Of a DNA stretch of 64,000 bases, positions 18,225 through 27,154 are shown piece by piece; position 1 is the first letter of the stretch, and each line of letters begins with the position of its first letter. Below the pieces are notes generated by a model that saw only the letters and a list, made by a program, of their open reading frames with translations, was not told the origin of the DNA and searched no databases. This DNA is from Bryobacterales bacterium (lineage in GTDB: Bacteria > Acidobacteriota > Terriglobia > Bryobacterales > Bryobacteraceae): assembly GCA_003135055.1 (NCBI GenBank), contig PLDF01000222.1, positions 26,989 to 90,988 of the forward strand, written 5' to 3'. The position numbers were made by a program, and so were the translations under genes.

Positions 18225-18248
18225 ATAGTGCCATAACTTCCAGGTCAA
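18225..18248 (-). promoter_or_regulatory. Extended -10 promoter of unit 2
   Basis: TGG-CACTAT (18233-18225 on the minus strand) corresponds to the TGG-TACTAT of units 1 and 3 with one weaker base. The ATG follows six bases after the box. TTGACC is at 18248-18243. The same leaderless geometry is predicted; a weaker promoter than in units 1 and 3 is likely. Confidence 0.4.
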
Positions 18249-18635
18249 GACATTGGAATCCCGATTGGTTCACCGAGGCCGGGTATGGATGAGTACGCCG
18301 ATCGGCGCGCGATCCGAAGCGCCGGGAATCCAAGGTCCCCAGTTTTTCATCACGCTCGATGTCGCCGATAAAGCTTAAATACGGCTCTGCGCAGGAATTC
18401 GACGGCCTGGCTTTGCTAGTCGCGGTATTCGTCGTGGTCCGTGACGCGGTGCATATTCGCAACCGGGCGAACAAATTGGCTTGGTTTCCTATACACGGCC
18501 GCGATCGGCCCGGGGCCAGGTTCCTCTTGCGGATGGATGCGCGACCATCTCCGCATCGGGTTCGATCCGGCGTCCGGCGAGAGTGTCCCGCTCCGGTATT
18601 ACTCTACGGCGTGTTTCCCGGACTCGAATCGGTTA

Positions 18636-20783
18636 CTACAGTCCGAACTCGAACAGTGCCCGGCCCGCCGCAACCAAGATGACCTGGCGCCCGTCCACGG
18701 TGAATGAGATCGGCGGCGCATAGGTGTCTCCACCCAGGTAAACCCGCCACAATTCGCATCCGTTCGCCGAATCTATGGCAAAAACGAACCCTCTCGCTGC
18801 CCCGAAGACGAGACCGCCGCCTGTCGCCAAGAGCCCACTATAACCACCAGCGAAGGCCCCACCCGCAATTGGCGAGGAACGCTGCCATTTTTCCTTGCCG
18901 GTCGCAACATCTAACGCCTTGACGACCGTGGCGCCCCCGGAGGCATCGAGGCCGGCGCTGCCGGGGTAGAATCCAAAATCCCCGCGCTGAGGGTTCGCAG
19001 CCTTTGTGAATACAGAAGCCTCTTCAGCGGCAGGGACGAAGAACAATCCGCGCTTGGGGTCAAACGCCTCATTTTGCCAGTTAGTGCCACCTCCGAGGCC
19101 GGGCTTCGTCAGTCGGCCCGCGAGTGAAACTCCGCCGCCCGTGGAGAGGATCGGGCGCCCTGCCGAATCGAGACCTTTCGCCCAATTCTGTTCGACGAAA
19201 GGCACACCCACGAGGAATTCGCCGGTCGTTCGATCGAGTACATAGTAGAACCCGTTTCTGTTTGAAGTGCAGATCACCCGGCGTAAGACGCCATTAATCG
19301 GGATGTCCGCCAGGATAGGAGTCTGGGTTGCATCCCAGTCGTGTTCATCGTGAGGAGTGAATTGGAAATACCATGCCAGCTTTCCCGTGCCGGCATGCAA
19401 GGCGATCAGGCTGTCGGTGAACAGGTTGTCGCCTGGACGGACATCTCCCTGAAGACCCGGGGCCGGGTTGCCTACGCCCCAATAAATAAGGTCCAGCGCC
19501 GGGTCGTAACTCCCCGTGATCCAGGTTGCGCCGCCACCGGTTTTCCACGCATTGTTCTTCCACGTGTCGTGTCCGAATTCGCCCGGACCGGGGATCGTGT
19601 CGAACCTCCATTGTTGCTTGCCGGTTTGCGCATCGTAGGACGCCAGGAAACCGCGAACCCCAAACTCGCCGCCGGCGACGCCAATGACGACCGATCCGTT
19701 TACGATGAGCGGCGCTCCGGTCAGCGTGAAACCGTCGGACGGTTTGACCACCTCGGTTTGCCAGATCACACTCCCATTGGTTGCATTAAGGGCGACCAGA
19801 AAGCCCTCGAAACTACCCAAGAACAACACGTTCCCCAGAACGGCGAGACCTCTGTTCGTCGGCATGATGCTCTCGACCGGCAGCCTATCGGGCAGACTTC
19901 GGGTATACCGCCATCTTAACTCTCCGGACTTAGCATCCAAGGCAACCACATCGGAAGGCGGCTCCGACCTGAAAATGATTCCGTTAACGACGAGCGGCGT
20001 CGATTCGGTCCTTGAAACGGATATGCCGAATTGGCGAATCCATCGAACTTGAAGTCGCGAAACATTCTCGGGGGTCATCTCGGTCAATGGCGTGTAATGG
20101 TGTCCATCGAGAGACCCTGAGTACGTCAACCACCGATCCGGCTTGGTTCCGGCAGTGCGAATCTGTTCATTACTCACTTTGACGTCTATGGGGGGCAAGC
20201 GGTCCACGTACTGGGTGGAAGTAGCAGCCTGCAGAGTCTGCAGATAGCCGATGACCTGCCACCGTTGCAGGGGGGACATGGCGACGGCAGCCATGCCTGT
20301 TTTAGGAATACCATCTCTCACAACTTTGTAGATAGCTAGCTCACTATCGCCATGGCTGAATCCCGAACGATTCAGCGGCGGGGCATGCGCCCCCTTTCCC
20401 TCGTCACCATGGCAAGGCGCGCAGCGTTCGCGGAAGATCCCTGCGCCGCTTTGATAATCCGCATTTGTCGTGAACGGATTCACGACCATGCCATCCAAGC
20501 TAATTCCCGTATTAACAAAGGCTTCCAGGCCGAAACCACCGCGAGCGTGCGTCATGAACCAAAGCTCACGCCATGACAGGTCGGGGATGGCGCCTTCCGC
20601 TTTGCGCGCAAACAGCTGCGCACGCCATGAAATCCTCTCCCACGTCCATCCATCCGGGGTGGAATGCAGTGACTTGAGTGCGAAAGTTGCCCATACCGCG
20701 ACGCCAATTACAACAACGGCAGCAATAGCCGCCAGGCGCTTGCGCCACTGTCTCGCTTTCGGTCGATCGTCGGTCACGATCAT
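18636..20783 (-). CDS. Membrane-anchored cytochrome c / PQQ-dependent dehydrogenase, copy 3
   Basis: A 715-residue protein nearly identical to copy 1; scattered differences include CAPCHGDEGKGAH instead of CAVCHGEEGKGAH in the haem motif and changes in the first 15 residues (MIVTDDRPKARQWRKRL). All family features are kept: N-terminal anchor, CxxCH haem site, propeller with GNPAPGLQGDVRPGDNLFT. High identity to copy 1 despite copy 2 lying between them suggests recent duplication or gene conversion. The start at 20783 overlaps the HNH-like ORF by ATGA. Confidence 0.9.
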   Translation of the reverse strand: MIVTDDRPKARQWRKRLAAIAAVVVIGVAVWATFALKSLHSTPDGWTWERISWRAQLFARKAEGAIPDLSWRELWFMTHARGGFGLEAFVNTGISLDGMVVNPFTTNADYQSGAGIFRERCAPCHGDEGKGAHAPPLNRSGFSHGDSELAIYKVVRDGIPKTGMAAVAMSPLQRWQVIGYLQTLQAATSTQYVDRLPPIDVKVSNEQIRTAGTKPDRWLTYSGSLDGHHYTPLTEMTPENVSRLQVRWIRQFGISVSRTESTPLVVNGIIFRSEPPSDVVALDAKSGELRWRYTRSLPDRLPVESIMPTNRGLAVLGNVLFLGSFEGFLVALNATNGSVIWQTEVVKPSDGFTLTGAPLIVNGSVVIGVAGGEFGVRGFLASYDAQTGKQQWRFDTIPGPGEFGHDTWKNNAWKTGGGATWITGSYDPALDLIYWGVGNPAPGLQGDVRPGDNLFTDSLIALHAGTGKLAWYFQFTPHDEHDWDATQTPILADIPINGVLRRVICTSNRNGFYYVLDRTTGEFLVGVPFVEQNWAKGLDSAGRPILSTGGGVSLAGRLTKPGLGGGTNWQNEAFDPKRGLFFVPAAEEASVFTKAANPQRGDFGFYPGSAGLDASGGATVVKALDVATGKEKWQRSSPIAGGAFAGGYSGLLATGGGLVFGAARGFVFAIDSANGCELWRVYLGGDTYAPPISFTVDGRQVILVAAGRALFEFGL

Positions 20784-21061
20784 GAGTAACAGCCCACCGG
20801 TGAAGATACACTGTAGTGGATCCCAAACTGTCGCTGCAAAAATTCTCCCGCACGGAACAACTTATCTATGCCCCCAAAAAAATAGCGATACGCAAACGGG
20901 TGCGCCTTATGCGACTTGCCTTCCCTTCCAGTACGAGCAAACACCACATAACCGACAGTCGTACCTTCGAGCCACGGCCAATACGCCCGATACCCACCGG
21001 AACGATCTACACGCCGCCAGAAACGATTATCGTTACCCTCAAGCACACCGCAAATACCCAT
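20780..21061 (-). CDS. HNH-endonuclease-like N-terminal fragment ORF, copy 3
   Basis: A 93-residue ORF (MGICGVLEGNDNRFWRRVD) with SGGYRAYWPWLEGTTVGY, then KSHKAHPFAYRYFFGGI, the same truncated HNH-like pattern. The tail ends SVSSPVGCYS, matching the other copies. Its stop codon overlaps the start of quinoprotein copy 3. Conservation of W, F and Y positions among copies while loops vary is what selection on a peptide would leave, although recent duplication alone could explain part of it. Confidence 0.6.
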   Translation of the reverse strand: MGICGVLEGNDNRFWRRVDRSGGYRAYWPWLEGTTVGYVVFARTGREGKSHKAHPFAYRYFFGGIDKLFRAGEFLQRQFGIHYSVSSPVGCYS

Positions 21062-21066
21062 AACTA

Positions 21067-21090
21067 ATAGTACCATAACTTCCAAGTCAA
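21067..21090 (-). promoter_or_regulatory. Extended -10 promoter of unit 3
   Basis: TGG-TACTAT (21075-21067 on the minus strand) is identical to unit 1, with the ATG at 21061 five bases further on. TTGACT lies at 21090-21085. Same predicted leaderless start. Confidence 0.5.
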
Positions 21091-21359
21091 GACATTCTCA
21101 GGCATATACTTCTTAAAGACATGGAATCCTGAATTAGTTCACCGGCGCCGGGTATGAACGAGTACGGTAATCGGGAGCGATCCAAAGCGCCGGGAACCAA
21201 GGTCCTCAGTTTTTTCATCGCATTCGACGCCGCTTAAATCTTAATTAGGGCTCCGCGCAGGAATTCGACGGGCCTAGCCGAAATACGGTTTGCTAAACGC
21301 GGTATTCCTCGACTGTCCGTGACGCGCTGCACAGTCGCAACCGGGCGATCAAGCGCCGA

Positions 21360-21907
21360 TCGGGTCAACCTAAACCTACAAGGGTAATGAAGAAGCGCTG
21401 GGGCTTGGGGCCGGAGATGCCAAGTTCCGGCTTCAAGCGCCAGCAGGGTCGATTGGCGCCCCTAAACCAGCCCTATATTCTGCCGCAGCCTTGGCTATGA
21501 GTCGGCGAACAGTGAGGCGCACCGCCCGCCGTTTTTCATGCAACGGTGAAAGAGGGGCGTAGGCAAGGGCCGCTCAGCGGATTTTTTTCAGCGGGTACGA
21601 CGACGCGGCGCCGATAGCGCCGGTCTGAGCGCACGCGCCTCGGCCGGGCGTGCGACGCACCGGCACGCCATGTCTGAGCAAGGGAAGTATCGCGTCTGCG
21701 GTCCCGGGGGCAGGCGGACCATCGAGGAAGTGTTCCGCGGGCCGGGAAGGGTGAGAGCGCCGTGGGGTCCTTCCCACCAATGGGCCGGGCATTTGCTGCG
21801 GTTGCACACATTCGCCGCGGCAATCGGTTTGAAAGTCGCCGGCAACTGTTGGATTCATCACCTAAGTCACGTACGTCAGCGGACGCGCCCACTAATAGGA
21901 GCATTAA
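21360..21907. other. Intergenic, no gene recognised
   Basis: About 550 bases between the triplication and the plus-strand secreted protein. Overlapping minus-strand frames at 21536-21904 are long only because the DNA is GC-rich; none carries a motif I know. No RNA or repeat unit was seen. Confidence 0.35.
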
Positions 21908-21922
21908 TTGGCCGGCGGAACT

Positions 21923-21931
21923 TGCTATGAT
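21923..21931 (+). promoter_or_regulatory. Extended -10 promoter of the plus-strand secreted protein
   Basis: TGC-TATGAT (21923-21931) is an extended -10 element, with the hexamer at 21926-21931. The GTG at 21938 begins six bases after the box, giving a predicted leaderless mRNA. No good -35 box is present at 16-18 bases, which an extended -10 promoter does not require. Confidence 0.5.
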
Positions 21932-21937
21932 GCTTTT

Positions 21938-23482
21938 GTGGGCGCTAAAATATTAAGATACCGGGTCCGGCCCGAAACTATACTAAGATTCTTCCCGTTT
22001 CTCCTCATTGCTTGGACAGCATGGGCTCAGACCCCAACCCTCGTACAAAGCAAGATTTGGCTTGGAAACGGCTCCACCGAGACAGGTAACAACTTCGTAG
22101 CTCATCTTAATGGGCCAACAGGCGCTGGCAACCTGCTCGTGGTATTTGTAAATTCGCCGGCCGGCGCCAGTTCCCCGACCATCACTGACAATACAGGGAG
22201 TACGACTTGGATTAACGCCGGAGTCTCCGGCTGTGCAACGACCGGATTATCGGAGGCTCAGAGAAAGCATCAGCTTTTTTACTCCCAGAACGCGGCCGGT
22301 GGAATTGAAACTATCACCATCGCATTCTCTTCCGCGCAGTTCAATATCAACTTCGGAATCGCCGAATTCTATAATGTCGCCGCGTCGGTTGACGCAAGCG
22401 TCTGCGCCGTCCAGCAAACCGGGCCGAACGTATCGTCAGGCTCGCTGACCACGGCCGCCGACGGCGATTTGATCGTGAACTTTGTGGACGATGAAGCCGA
22501 TGGTAATTACAACGACAACAGCGCCATCAGCGCCATCGGCTTGTGCCCGACCTGCACGGGCCTGTACGCAGATCAGCGTTGGGGCATGGCCGGGCAGTTT
22601 GCGATTCAGCCAACGCATGGCGCCATGAGCCTGACTTCGACATGGACCCAAGGCACCCATGACCGATTCGGTTCTTTAGCGGTTGCCTTTAAGGCGGCGT
22701 CCGCGGGAACTGCACCGGCCGCCGGCATTCGCATCGTCCGGATGTACGTTACCGAAATTAACTCTACCACACAGCCATTTTCCTTTCCGTGTTCCGGAAA
22801 TCTCCTCGTGGCCGAGTCTCCCGAGGGAACGTTTAGCGTTCCGATCACTTCAATTACCTCGACCCCTTCTCATACCTGGGCCGCAATCAACGCGGGTGGC
22901 AGCCTGTACGCGCAGTTGTTTCATGTCGACAACATTACGGACTGCCCCGCAGGCCCGGGAATGCTGACCGGAACGATTCATTCCTCTTCGATTATTGGCC
23001 AGTCTTTTGTTTATTTTTTCGATATCGCCGGCGCGGCGGCATCCCCGGTCGACACCAACGCGACCTGCCCGGCGCCTTCGGCCAGTGGCGGGGCGGCAAC
23101 CGGCTCATGCTATAACTCCGCCGGCCAGAGTAGCGCCGGTCAGAGTATTACTGACGCGCCGGATATCACCCCTTCGACGCCGAATGGGCTGGTCATTTCC
23201 GGCCTTAACTTCGGAATAGGCCCATTCAGCGGTATGATCGGGGCGGGATTTGTGTTCGATGCCGTCTGGAACACCAATGAGAGCGACCAATCTCTTTTTG
23301 CCGACGGAGACGGCGAATCGCACATTTACAATTCCGGCGCTACAGCGCTCAAGTTTCAATACACCACCGCGAACAACACCGCGGCATATTGGCAGGCAAT
23401 GGCGACGGCGTTCAAGGCTGGCGCGACTACCGGCGGCCAGCCACCCGCCCCAGCGACAGGCCTGAGCGTCGCTGTCCATTGA
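21938..23482 (+). CDS. Secreted surface protein with lectin-like repeats
   Basis: A 514-residue protein from GTG at 21938. The signal peptide has a hydrophobic core (ILRFFPFLLIAWTAWAQ) ending at AWAQ. The mature part has long Gly/Ser/Thr-rich beta sequence in two related modules, each beginning near a GN.LVV..NSP or GNLLVAESPEG strand and ending in TAFKA-type or AVAFKAAS strands. Cys pairs (GLCPTCTG) are present. The C-terminus ends GGQPPAPATGLSVAVH, resembling the tail of the beta-helix protein at 47976. It is one of the few plus-strand genes. The start is set by the -10 box; an in-frame TTG at 21908 lies upstream of the promoter. No enzyme motif is visible. Confidence 0.7.
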   Translation: MGAKILRYRVRPETILRFFPFLLIAWTAWAQTPTLVQSKIWLGNGSTETGNNFVAHLNGPTGAGNLLVVFVNSPAGASSPTITDNTGSTTWINAGVSGCATTGLSEAQRKHQLFYSQNAAGGIETITIAFSSAQFNINFGIAEFYNVAASVDASVCAVQQTGPNVSSGSLTTAADGDLIVNFVDDEADGNYNDNSAISAIGLCPTCTGLYADQRWGMAGQFAIQPTHGAMSLTSTWTQGTHDRFGSLAVAFKAASAGTAPAAGIRIVRMYVTEINSTTQPFSFPCSGNLLVAESPEGTFSVPITSITSTPSHTWAAINAGGSLYAQLFHVDNITDCPAGPGMLTGTIHSSSIIGQSFVYFFDIAGAAASPVDTNATCPAPSASGGAATGSCYNSAGQSSAGQSITDAPDITPSTPNGLVISGLNFGIGPFSGMIGAGFVFDAVWNTNESDQSLFADGDGESHIYNSGATALKFQYTTANNTAAYWQAMATAFKAGATTGGQPPAPATGLSVAVH

Positions 23483-23654
23483 TTCCCTGGTTTCCCCGGA
23501 ACATGCATTCCGCTACCATGGCCGGCTGGCGCAGGGGGAGAGCTTTGGAGAGGCGGTAAGACTCCGTCCAGACGTCAACTGGAACGATCGGATCTCCTAC
23601 CTACGTACCTAGTGGAGATTGAGTCTACAACGGGAGCGGATTATTCGTCCATTA

Positions 23655-23671
23655 CCTCTCTTGATGAGAGG
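23655..23671. terminator. Hairpin between convergent genes
   Basis: CCTCTC-TTGAT-GAGAGG forms a perfect 6-bp stem in the gap between the convergent secreted-protein gene and the PIG-L gene. No T-run follows on either strand, so it may help termination or RNA stability but is not a textbook terminator. Confidence 0.3.
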
Positions 23672-23685
23672 CCGTGCGCTTCAGT

Positions 23686-24333
23686 TCACAGGATCATCTT
23701 GCGGCAGAAAAAGGCCTCGGCATAACCGCCCGGAGCGTTGCATTCCATGCCGCGCAGTCTCATGAGAGATAGAAACGTGTCTTCCTCAAACCAATGTTTG
23801 GAGCGCTGCGATTGAAAGGCCTCGAGAAGATAACGGACCTTTGTCTGGCAAACCGCCTTTTCGAGCGGCACGAAGACGCTGGGCTGTCCCATGTCTCCGT
23901 CGTACTTCGGAATCTCGTACTCGAGGATGAAATGATTGCGAAAGGTATTCCAGGTCGATTCCGCGATCAAACGGTGGTCTTGATGCGCATCCCGGCGGCT
24001 GTGAGTGAAAATGACGTCCGGCGAGAGAGCCTTCAGCTCCTCGAACACTTCCTTTACCGCAGCCCCTTCAAATGGCATGAAACCGTCGCGAAAGTTCTTG
24101 AGCAGCGGCCCGCGCAGCCGGTCGCCCGCAAACAGCGTCGCCGCGCGGCGGGCTTCCTCTCCGCGGGCCCCATTGGCGCTGAATACCACCCAGTGGAAGA
24201 CGGCGCCGGGATATTCTTCGGCTAGCCGGAGAATAGTGCCGCCGCAGCCGATTTCGATATCGTCGGAATGGCAGCCCAGACATAGGACTTGGAGCGCTCC
24301 GTCGGTTCGCCCCTCCAGCTTCAGATGAATCAT
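23686..24333 (-). CDS. PIG-L/LmbE family deacetylase
   Basis: A 215-residue zinc-dependent deacetylase-like protein. The family signature CLGCHSDDIEIGCGGT (normally AHPDDxE) is visible with its His and Asp ligands; Pro is replaced by Ser. The second signature THSRRDAHQDHRLIAE supplies the distal His residues (HxDH). Members remove N-acetyl groups from sugars, such as GlcNAc-PI or bacillithiol precursors. It overlaps the cytidylyltransferase stop by four bases (ATGA), so it likely acts in the same sugar pathway, perhaps exposing an amino group. An in-frame extension upstream was rejected because it lies inside the neighbour. Confidence 0.88.
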   Translation of the reverse strand: MIHLKLEGRTDGALQVLCLGCHSDDIEIGCGGTILRLAEEYPGAVFHWVVFSANGARGEEARRAATLFAGDRLRGPLLKNFRDGFMPFEGAAVKEVFEELKALSPDVIFTHSRRDAHQDHRLIAESTWNTFRNHFILEYEIPKYDGDMGQPSVFVPLEKAVCQTKVRYLLEAFQSQRSKHWFEEDTFLSLMRLRGMECNAPGGYAEAFFCRKMIL

Positions 24334-25151
24334 GCGTGGGCCGTCAGGACGGTGGGACTTTCGGGAATTGCGGCGGCTGCGCGCCGCCAGACTTTCCACG
24401 GCGCGGCGCCTTGATTCAACTCCTCCAGGCACTGCTTGTCCTTGAATGTATCCATGCACTGCCAGAAGCCGCTGCACTTGTATGCCAGCAACGACCGCTG
24501 CTCGATGAGCCGTTGGAACGGCTGCCTCACGAGCTCTTCACCGGGGTGGATATAGTCGAAAATCTCATTGCGCATCACGAAGAAGCCGCCGTTGATCCAG
24601 ACGTCGGCCTGGGTCAGGGAATCGATCCCCGCCACGGCGCCGCCGGGTCCCAGGCGGACGATATCGAAGCTCGCAGTGGGCTGCACCAACAGCAGGGATG
24701 CCGCCGCGTTGGTGCCGCGGAACGAGTCGATCATGGAATTCAGATCGACGTCGCTCAGACCGTCGCCGTAGTTCGCCAGGAAGAATTCCTCGCCCTGCAA
24801 GTACGGCTCGACCGCCTTAAGCCGCTGGCCGATGTTGGCGTTAGCGCCGGTATCGACGAACGTGATGGTCCAGTCGTCGATGTCGCGGCTGATGAACTGC
24901 ACCTTTTTCCCGCCCTGCGACCAAACGAAGTCGTTCGAGGCCGCTTCGTCGTAGTGCAGGAAGTAGTCCTTGATCACGTTGCCCTTGTGTCCAAGGCAAA
25001 GAATGAAATCCTTGTGCCCGAAGTGGGCGTAGTATTTCATCAGGTGCCAGAGAATGGGCCGCGTGCCGATCTGCACCATCGGCTTCGGGACATCGTCTAC
25101 GTACCCCCTGAGCCGCATGCCGGCTCCGCCACAGAAGAGCACCACTTTCAT
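24330..25151 (-). CDS. rfbF: Glucose-1-phosphate cytidylyltransferase (RfbF-like)
   Basis: A 273-residue nucleotidyltransferase with the signature LFCGGAGMRLRG, KPMVQIGTRPILWHLMKYY and FFLANYGDGLSDVDL, very close to RfbF. It makes CDP-glucose from CTP and glucose-1-phosphate, feeding 3,6-dideoxy or branched sugars. Length is close to the usual 257 residues. A GGAG ribosome site precedes ATG at 25151. No CDP-glucose 4,6-dehydratase with a full RfbG signature is nearby, so the SDR at 27155 or a gene elsewhere must carry on the pathway. Downstream genes overlap it. Confidence 0.88.
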   Translation of the reverse strand: MKVVLFCGGAGMRLRGYVDDVPKPMVQIGTRPILWHLMKYYAHFGHKDFILCLGHKGNVIKDYFLHYDEAASNDFVWSQGGKKVQFISRDIDDWTITFVDTGANANIGQRLKAVEPYLQGEEFFLANYGDGLSDVDLNSMIDSFRGTNAAASLLLVQPTASFDIVRLGPGGAVAGIDSLTQADVWINGGFFVMRNEIFDYIHPGEELVRQPFQRLIEQRSLLAYKCSGFWQCMDTFKDKQCLEELNQGAAPWKVWRRAAAAIPESPTVLTAHA

Positions 25152-25223
25152 AAGGTTTCTCCAAGTTTTCCGTTCGCATCGGCCGCATACAAGACGGCCC
25201 GCGCCGGCCCCCCCCGAAAGATC

Positions 25224-26549
25224 TCAGGCATAGACACCTAACAACTCCTCCAGCCAGGCCTCATCGCGGAAAAAACGGTACTGCTCCGCGCGCAACTGAT
25301 CGGCCAGCCGGTCCGGCGGAAGCCTCACATCGTTATAAGTGACGACGGCGTCTTTGGACACGTCCCGGAGCAGCTTGCAGCCTTCGACGAGTCCTTCCGG
25401 CAGGTATCGCCCGCCGCTCATCTCTTCCACGTTGACCGCTTCACCGTAAGTCATGAACATGCCGTAGTCGTCGAGAATTTCGCCCGCCTTCAGATCGCGC
25501 TTGGCGACGGCGCAGACTTCCACCACGGGCCCGGCCAGCGGCTTGGCGACCGAGTCGCGGAACAGCACCGCGCGGGCGATGGCATTCGGCGCTTCGAAGT
25601 GCACCAGGTGATAGGGGATGAAGAACGAATATAGCGGTCCTTCGCCCATCTTGTAGAGATTCAGATAGTGCTGCTGTTTGGGGTCGGGGTGCTCCGCCAG
25701 ACAGTACACCTTAGTCAAGGGCGTGCCCACCACGTAGTCGATGATGCCGCCAAGCCGGCGCGCCTCCTCGACATCGTAAAGCGAGCCGATCTTCATCACG
25801 TCGCCGCGATACTCGAGGCCGCGCGACATGCCGCGCGATTTCACTTTGAATCCCGTAGCGTTGGCAACGATGGCCTGCTCGAAACTGATCTTGGAGCCGT
25901 CGGCGAAGCTGGTGACCATGGCCGGATTCTGATTCCACCGCTCGGCGAAGCCGCGCTGCGTGTCGGGATTGCGGTAGGGATCCTGCAGTCCCTTGATGTT
26001 GCCCATGACGCGCGGAGTCAGGCCGAGCCCTTTCACCCAGCGGTAGAGATTCATCTGCAGGCCGGGCTCGTCGCCCTCCGTGGCCGACAAAATGACGCCG
26101 TACTTGGCGGCGTAGTTTTGCAGGATGGGGCCGACCGTAGCGTCGATCTCGGCGTTCATCAGCACTACGTCTTTGCCGTGCTGGAAGGCATCGAGAACGA
26201 AACGGGCGCCGAATTCGACCGAGCCGGTTACGTCCACCAGCACGTCGATCTGCGGGGAGCGCGTCAGCAGGAAAATATCTTCGGTAACCACTGGCCTTCC
26301 GGCCGCGATGGCGTCTTCCACCTGACCCTGCGTGGTGGCCGCCACGGCGTCTTCCCTGCCGGCATAGGCGAACATATCGATCGCGCGCTGGCCGCTCCGG
26401 TTGTAGGCCGCCACCATGCGCATTCCGGGAACGCTGTTGACGATCTGATTGGTCAGTCCCCGCCCCATGAAGCCCGCACCCACGCAGGCGACTCGAATCG
26501 GCCGGCCTTCGGCTTCCCGGGCTTTCAATGCAGTGTCGACAATGATCAT
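25224..26549 (-). CDS. SAF-domain NAD(P)-dependent oxidoreductase
   Basis: A 441-residue protein. The N-terminal Rossmann fold (VACVGAGFMGRGLTNQI) resembles homoserine dehydrogenase. A catalytic-like region (EGDEPGLQMNLYRWVKGLG) follows, and a C-terminal SAF-like domain (about 330-400) contains AVAKRDLKAGEILDDYGMF. This family is regularly found with RfbF- and RfbC-type genes in glycan loci, where it is thought to build or reduce a modified sugar; the exact reaction is not established here. A perfect AGGAGG ribosome site lies five bases before the ATG. It is 10 bases downstream of the epimerase gene. Confidence 0.8.
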   Translation of the reverse strand: MIIVDTALKAREAEGRPIRVACVGAGFMGRGLTNQIVNSVPGMRMVAAYNRSGQRAIDMFAYAGREDAVAATTQGQVEDAIAAGRPVVTEDIFLLTRSPQIDVLVDVTGSVEFGARFVLDAFQHGKDVVLMNAEIDATVGPILQNYAAKYGVILSATEGDEPGLQMNLYRWVKGLGLTPRVMGNIKGLQDPYRNPDTQRGFAERWNQNPAMVTSFADGSKISFEQAIVANATGFKVKSRGMSRGLEYRGDVMKIGSLYDVEEARRLGGIIDYVVGTPLTKVYCLAEHPDPKQQHYLNLYKMGEGPLYSFFIPYHLVHFEAPNAIARAVLFRDSVAKPLAGPVVEVCAVAKRDLKAGEILDDYGMFMTYGEAVNVEEMSGGRYLPEGLVEGCKLLRDVSKDAVVTYNDVRLPPDRLADQLRAEQYRFFRDEAWLEELLGVYA

Positions 26550-26559
26550 GAGTTCCTCC

Positions 26560-27132
26560 TCAGACCGCCACCAGGCTCATTCGCCGGCCGAGATCGGCTT
26601 CCTGCGCTTCAAGCAGAGGCCACGCCTGGTCCTTATCCGACATGGCGGTCACCGGCAGCGGCCATTTCAGCCCCAGTTTCGGATCGTTGAACAGGAGGCC
26701 GCCCTCATCGCCGGGCGCATAGAACTCTCCCATCTGGTAACTGGTTTCGGTTGTGTCTTCGAGCGCCTGATAGCCGTGCGCGAATCGCTCCGGAACGTAG
26801 AGTGCGCGATGGTTGTCGGCGCTCAACTCGACCTCAATGTGCCGCAGGTAGGTGGGGCTTTCCGGGCGCAGATCGACGATGATGTCGAGGATGGCGCCGC
26901 GGGTGCAACGCACAAATTTCGATTCGGGAAACGGCGGACACTGAAAATGCATGCCGCGCAGCGTGCCTTTAATGCGATTGAACGCCACGTTGGCCTGGGC
27001 GATTACCGGTTTCAGCCCATGCGCGGCAAACTCCCTTTGGCAGAATGTGCGCGAGAAGAAGCCCCGGACATCCGGCCTGGGCTCGATATCGATGATGTAT
27101 GCACCCTTGAGTGCGGTTTCGGTGAAAATCAT
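26560..27132 (-). CDS. rfbC: dTDP-4-dehydrorhamnose 3,5-epimerase family protein
   Basis: A 190-residue cupin-type epimerase: IDIEPRPDVRGFFSRTFCQ, then GTLRGMHFQCPP (catalytic His in RGMHFQ), DIIVDLRPESPTY and ERFAHGYQAL, all typical of RfbC. It inverts a 4-keto-6-deoxy sugar at C3 and/or C5. In this operon the nucleotide is probably CDP, given RfbF next door, so the name rfbC is by family. ATG at 27132 follows AGAGG; upstream in-frame residues overlap the SDR gene and were left out. Confidence 0.85.
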   Translation of the reverse strand: MIFTETALKGAYIIDIEPRPDVRGFFSRTFCQREFAAHGLKPVIAQANVAFNRIKGTLRGMHFQCPPFPESKFVRCTRGAILDIIVDLRPESPTYLRHIEVELSADNHRALYVPERFAHGYQALEDTTETSYQMGEFYAPGDEGGLLFNDPKLGLKWPLPVTAMSDKDQAWPLLEAQEADLGRRMSLVAV

Positions 27133-27154
27133 ATTGGGTAAAGTCCTCTCGCGT

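Larger units (their letters stand above)
12960..21360 (-). repeat. Tandem triplication of a quinoprotein unit of about 2.7-2.8 kb
   Basis: Three head-to-tail units each contain, in transcription order, a spacer of about 250 bases, an extended -10 promoter, an HNH-like short ORF and a cytochrome c/PQQ gene. The ends of the three quinoprotein genes are 2.7 and 2.84 kb apart. The spacers (15540-15790, 18249-18470, 21095-21350) share long blocks such as GAATTCGA...CGGTATTCGTCG with small indels that do not keep frame. Units 1 and 3 are nearly identical through the coding region, while unit 2 is clearly more diverged. Confidence 0.9.

Noticed and set aside
24336-26690. Plus-strand frames of 301 and 340 codons across the RfbF and SAF genes
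   Set aside because: Antisense shadows; the minus-strand proteins have clear family motifs and ribosome sites.
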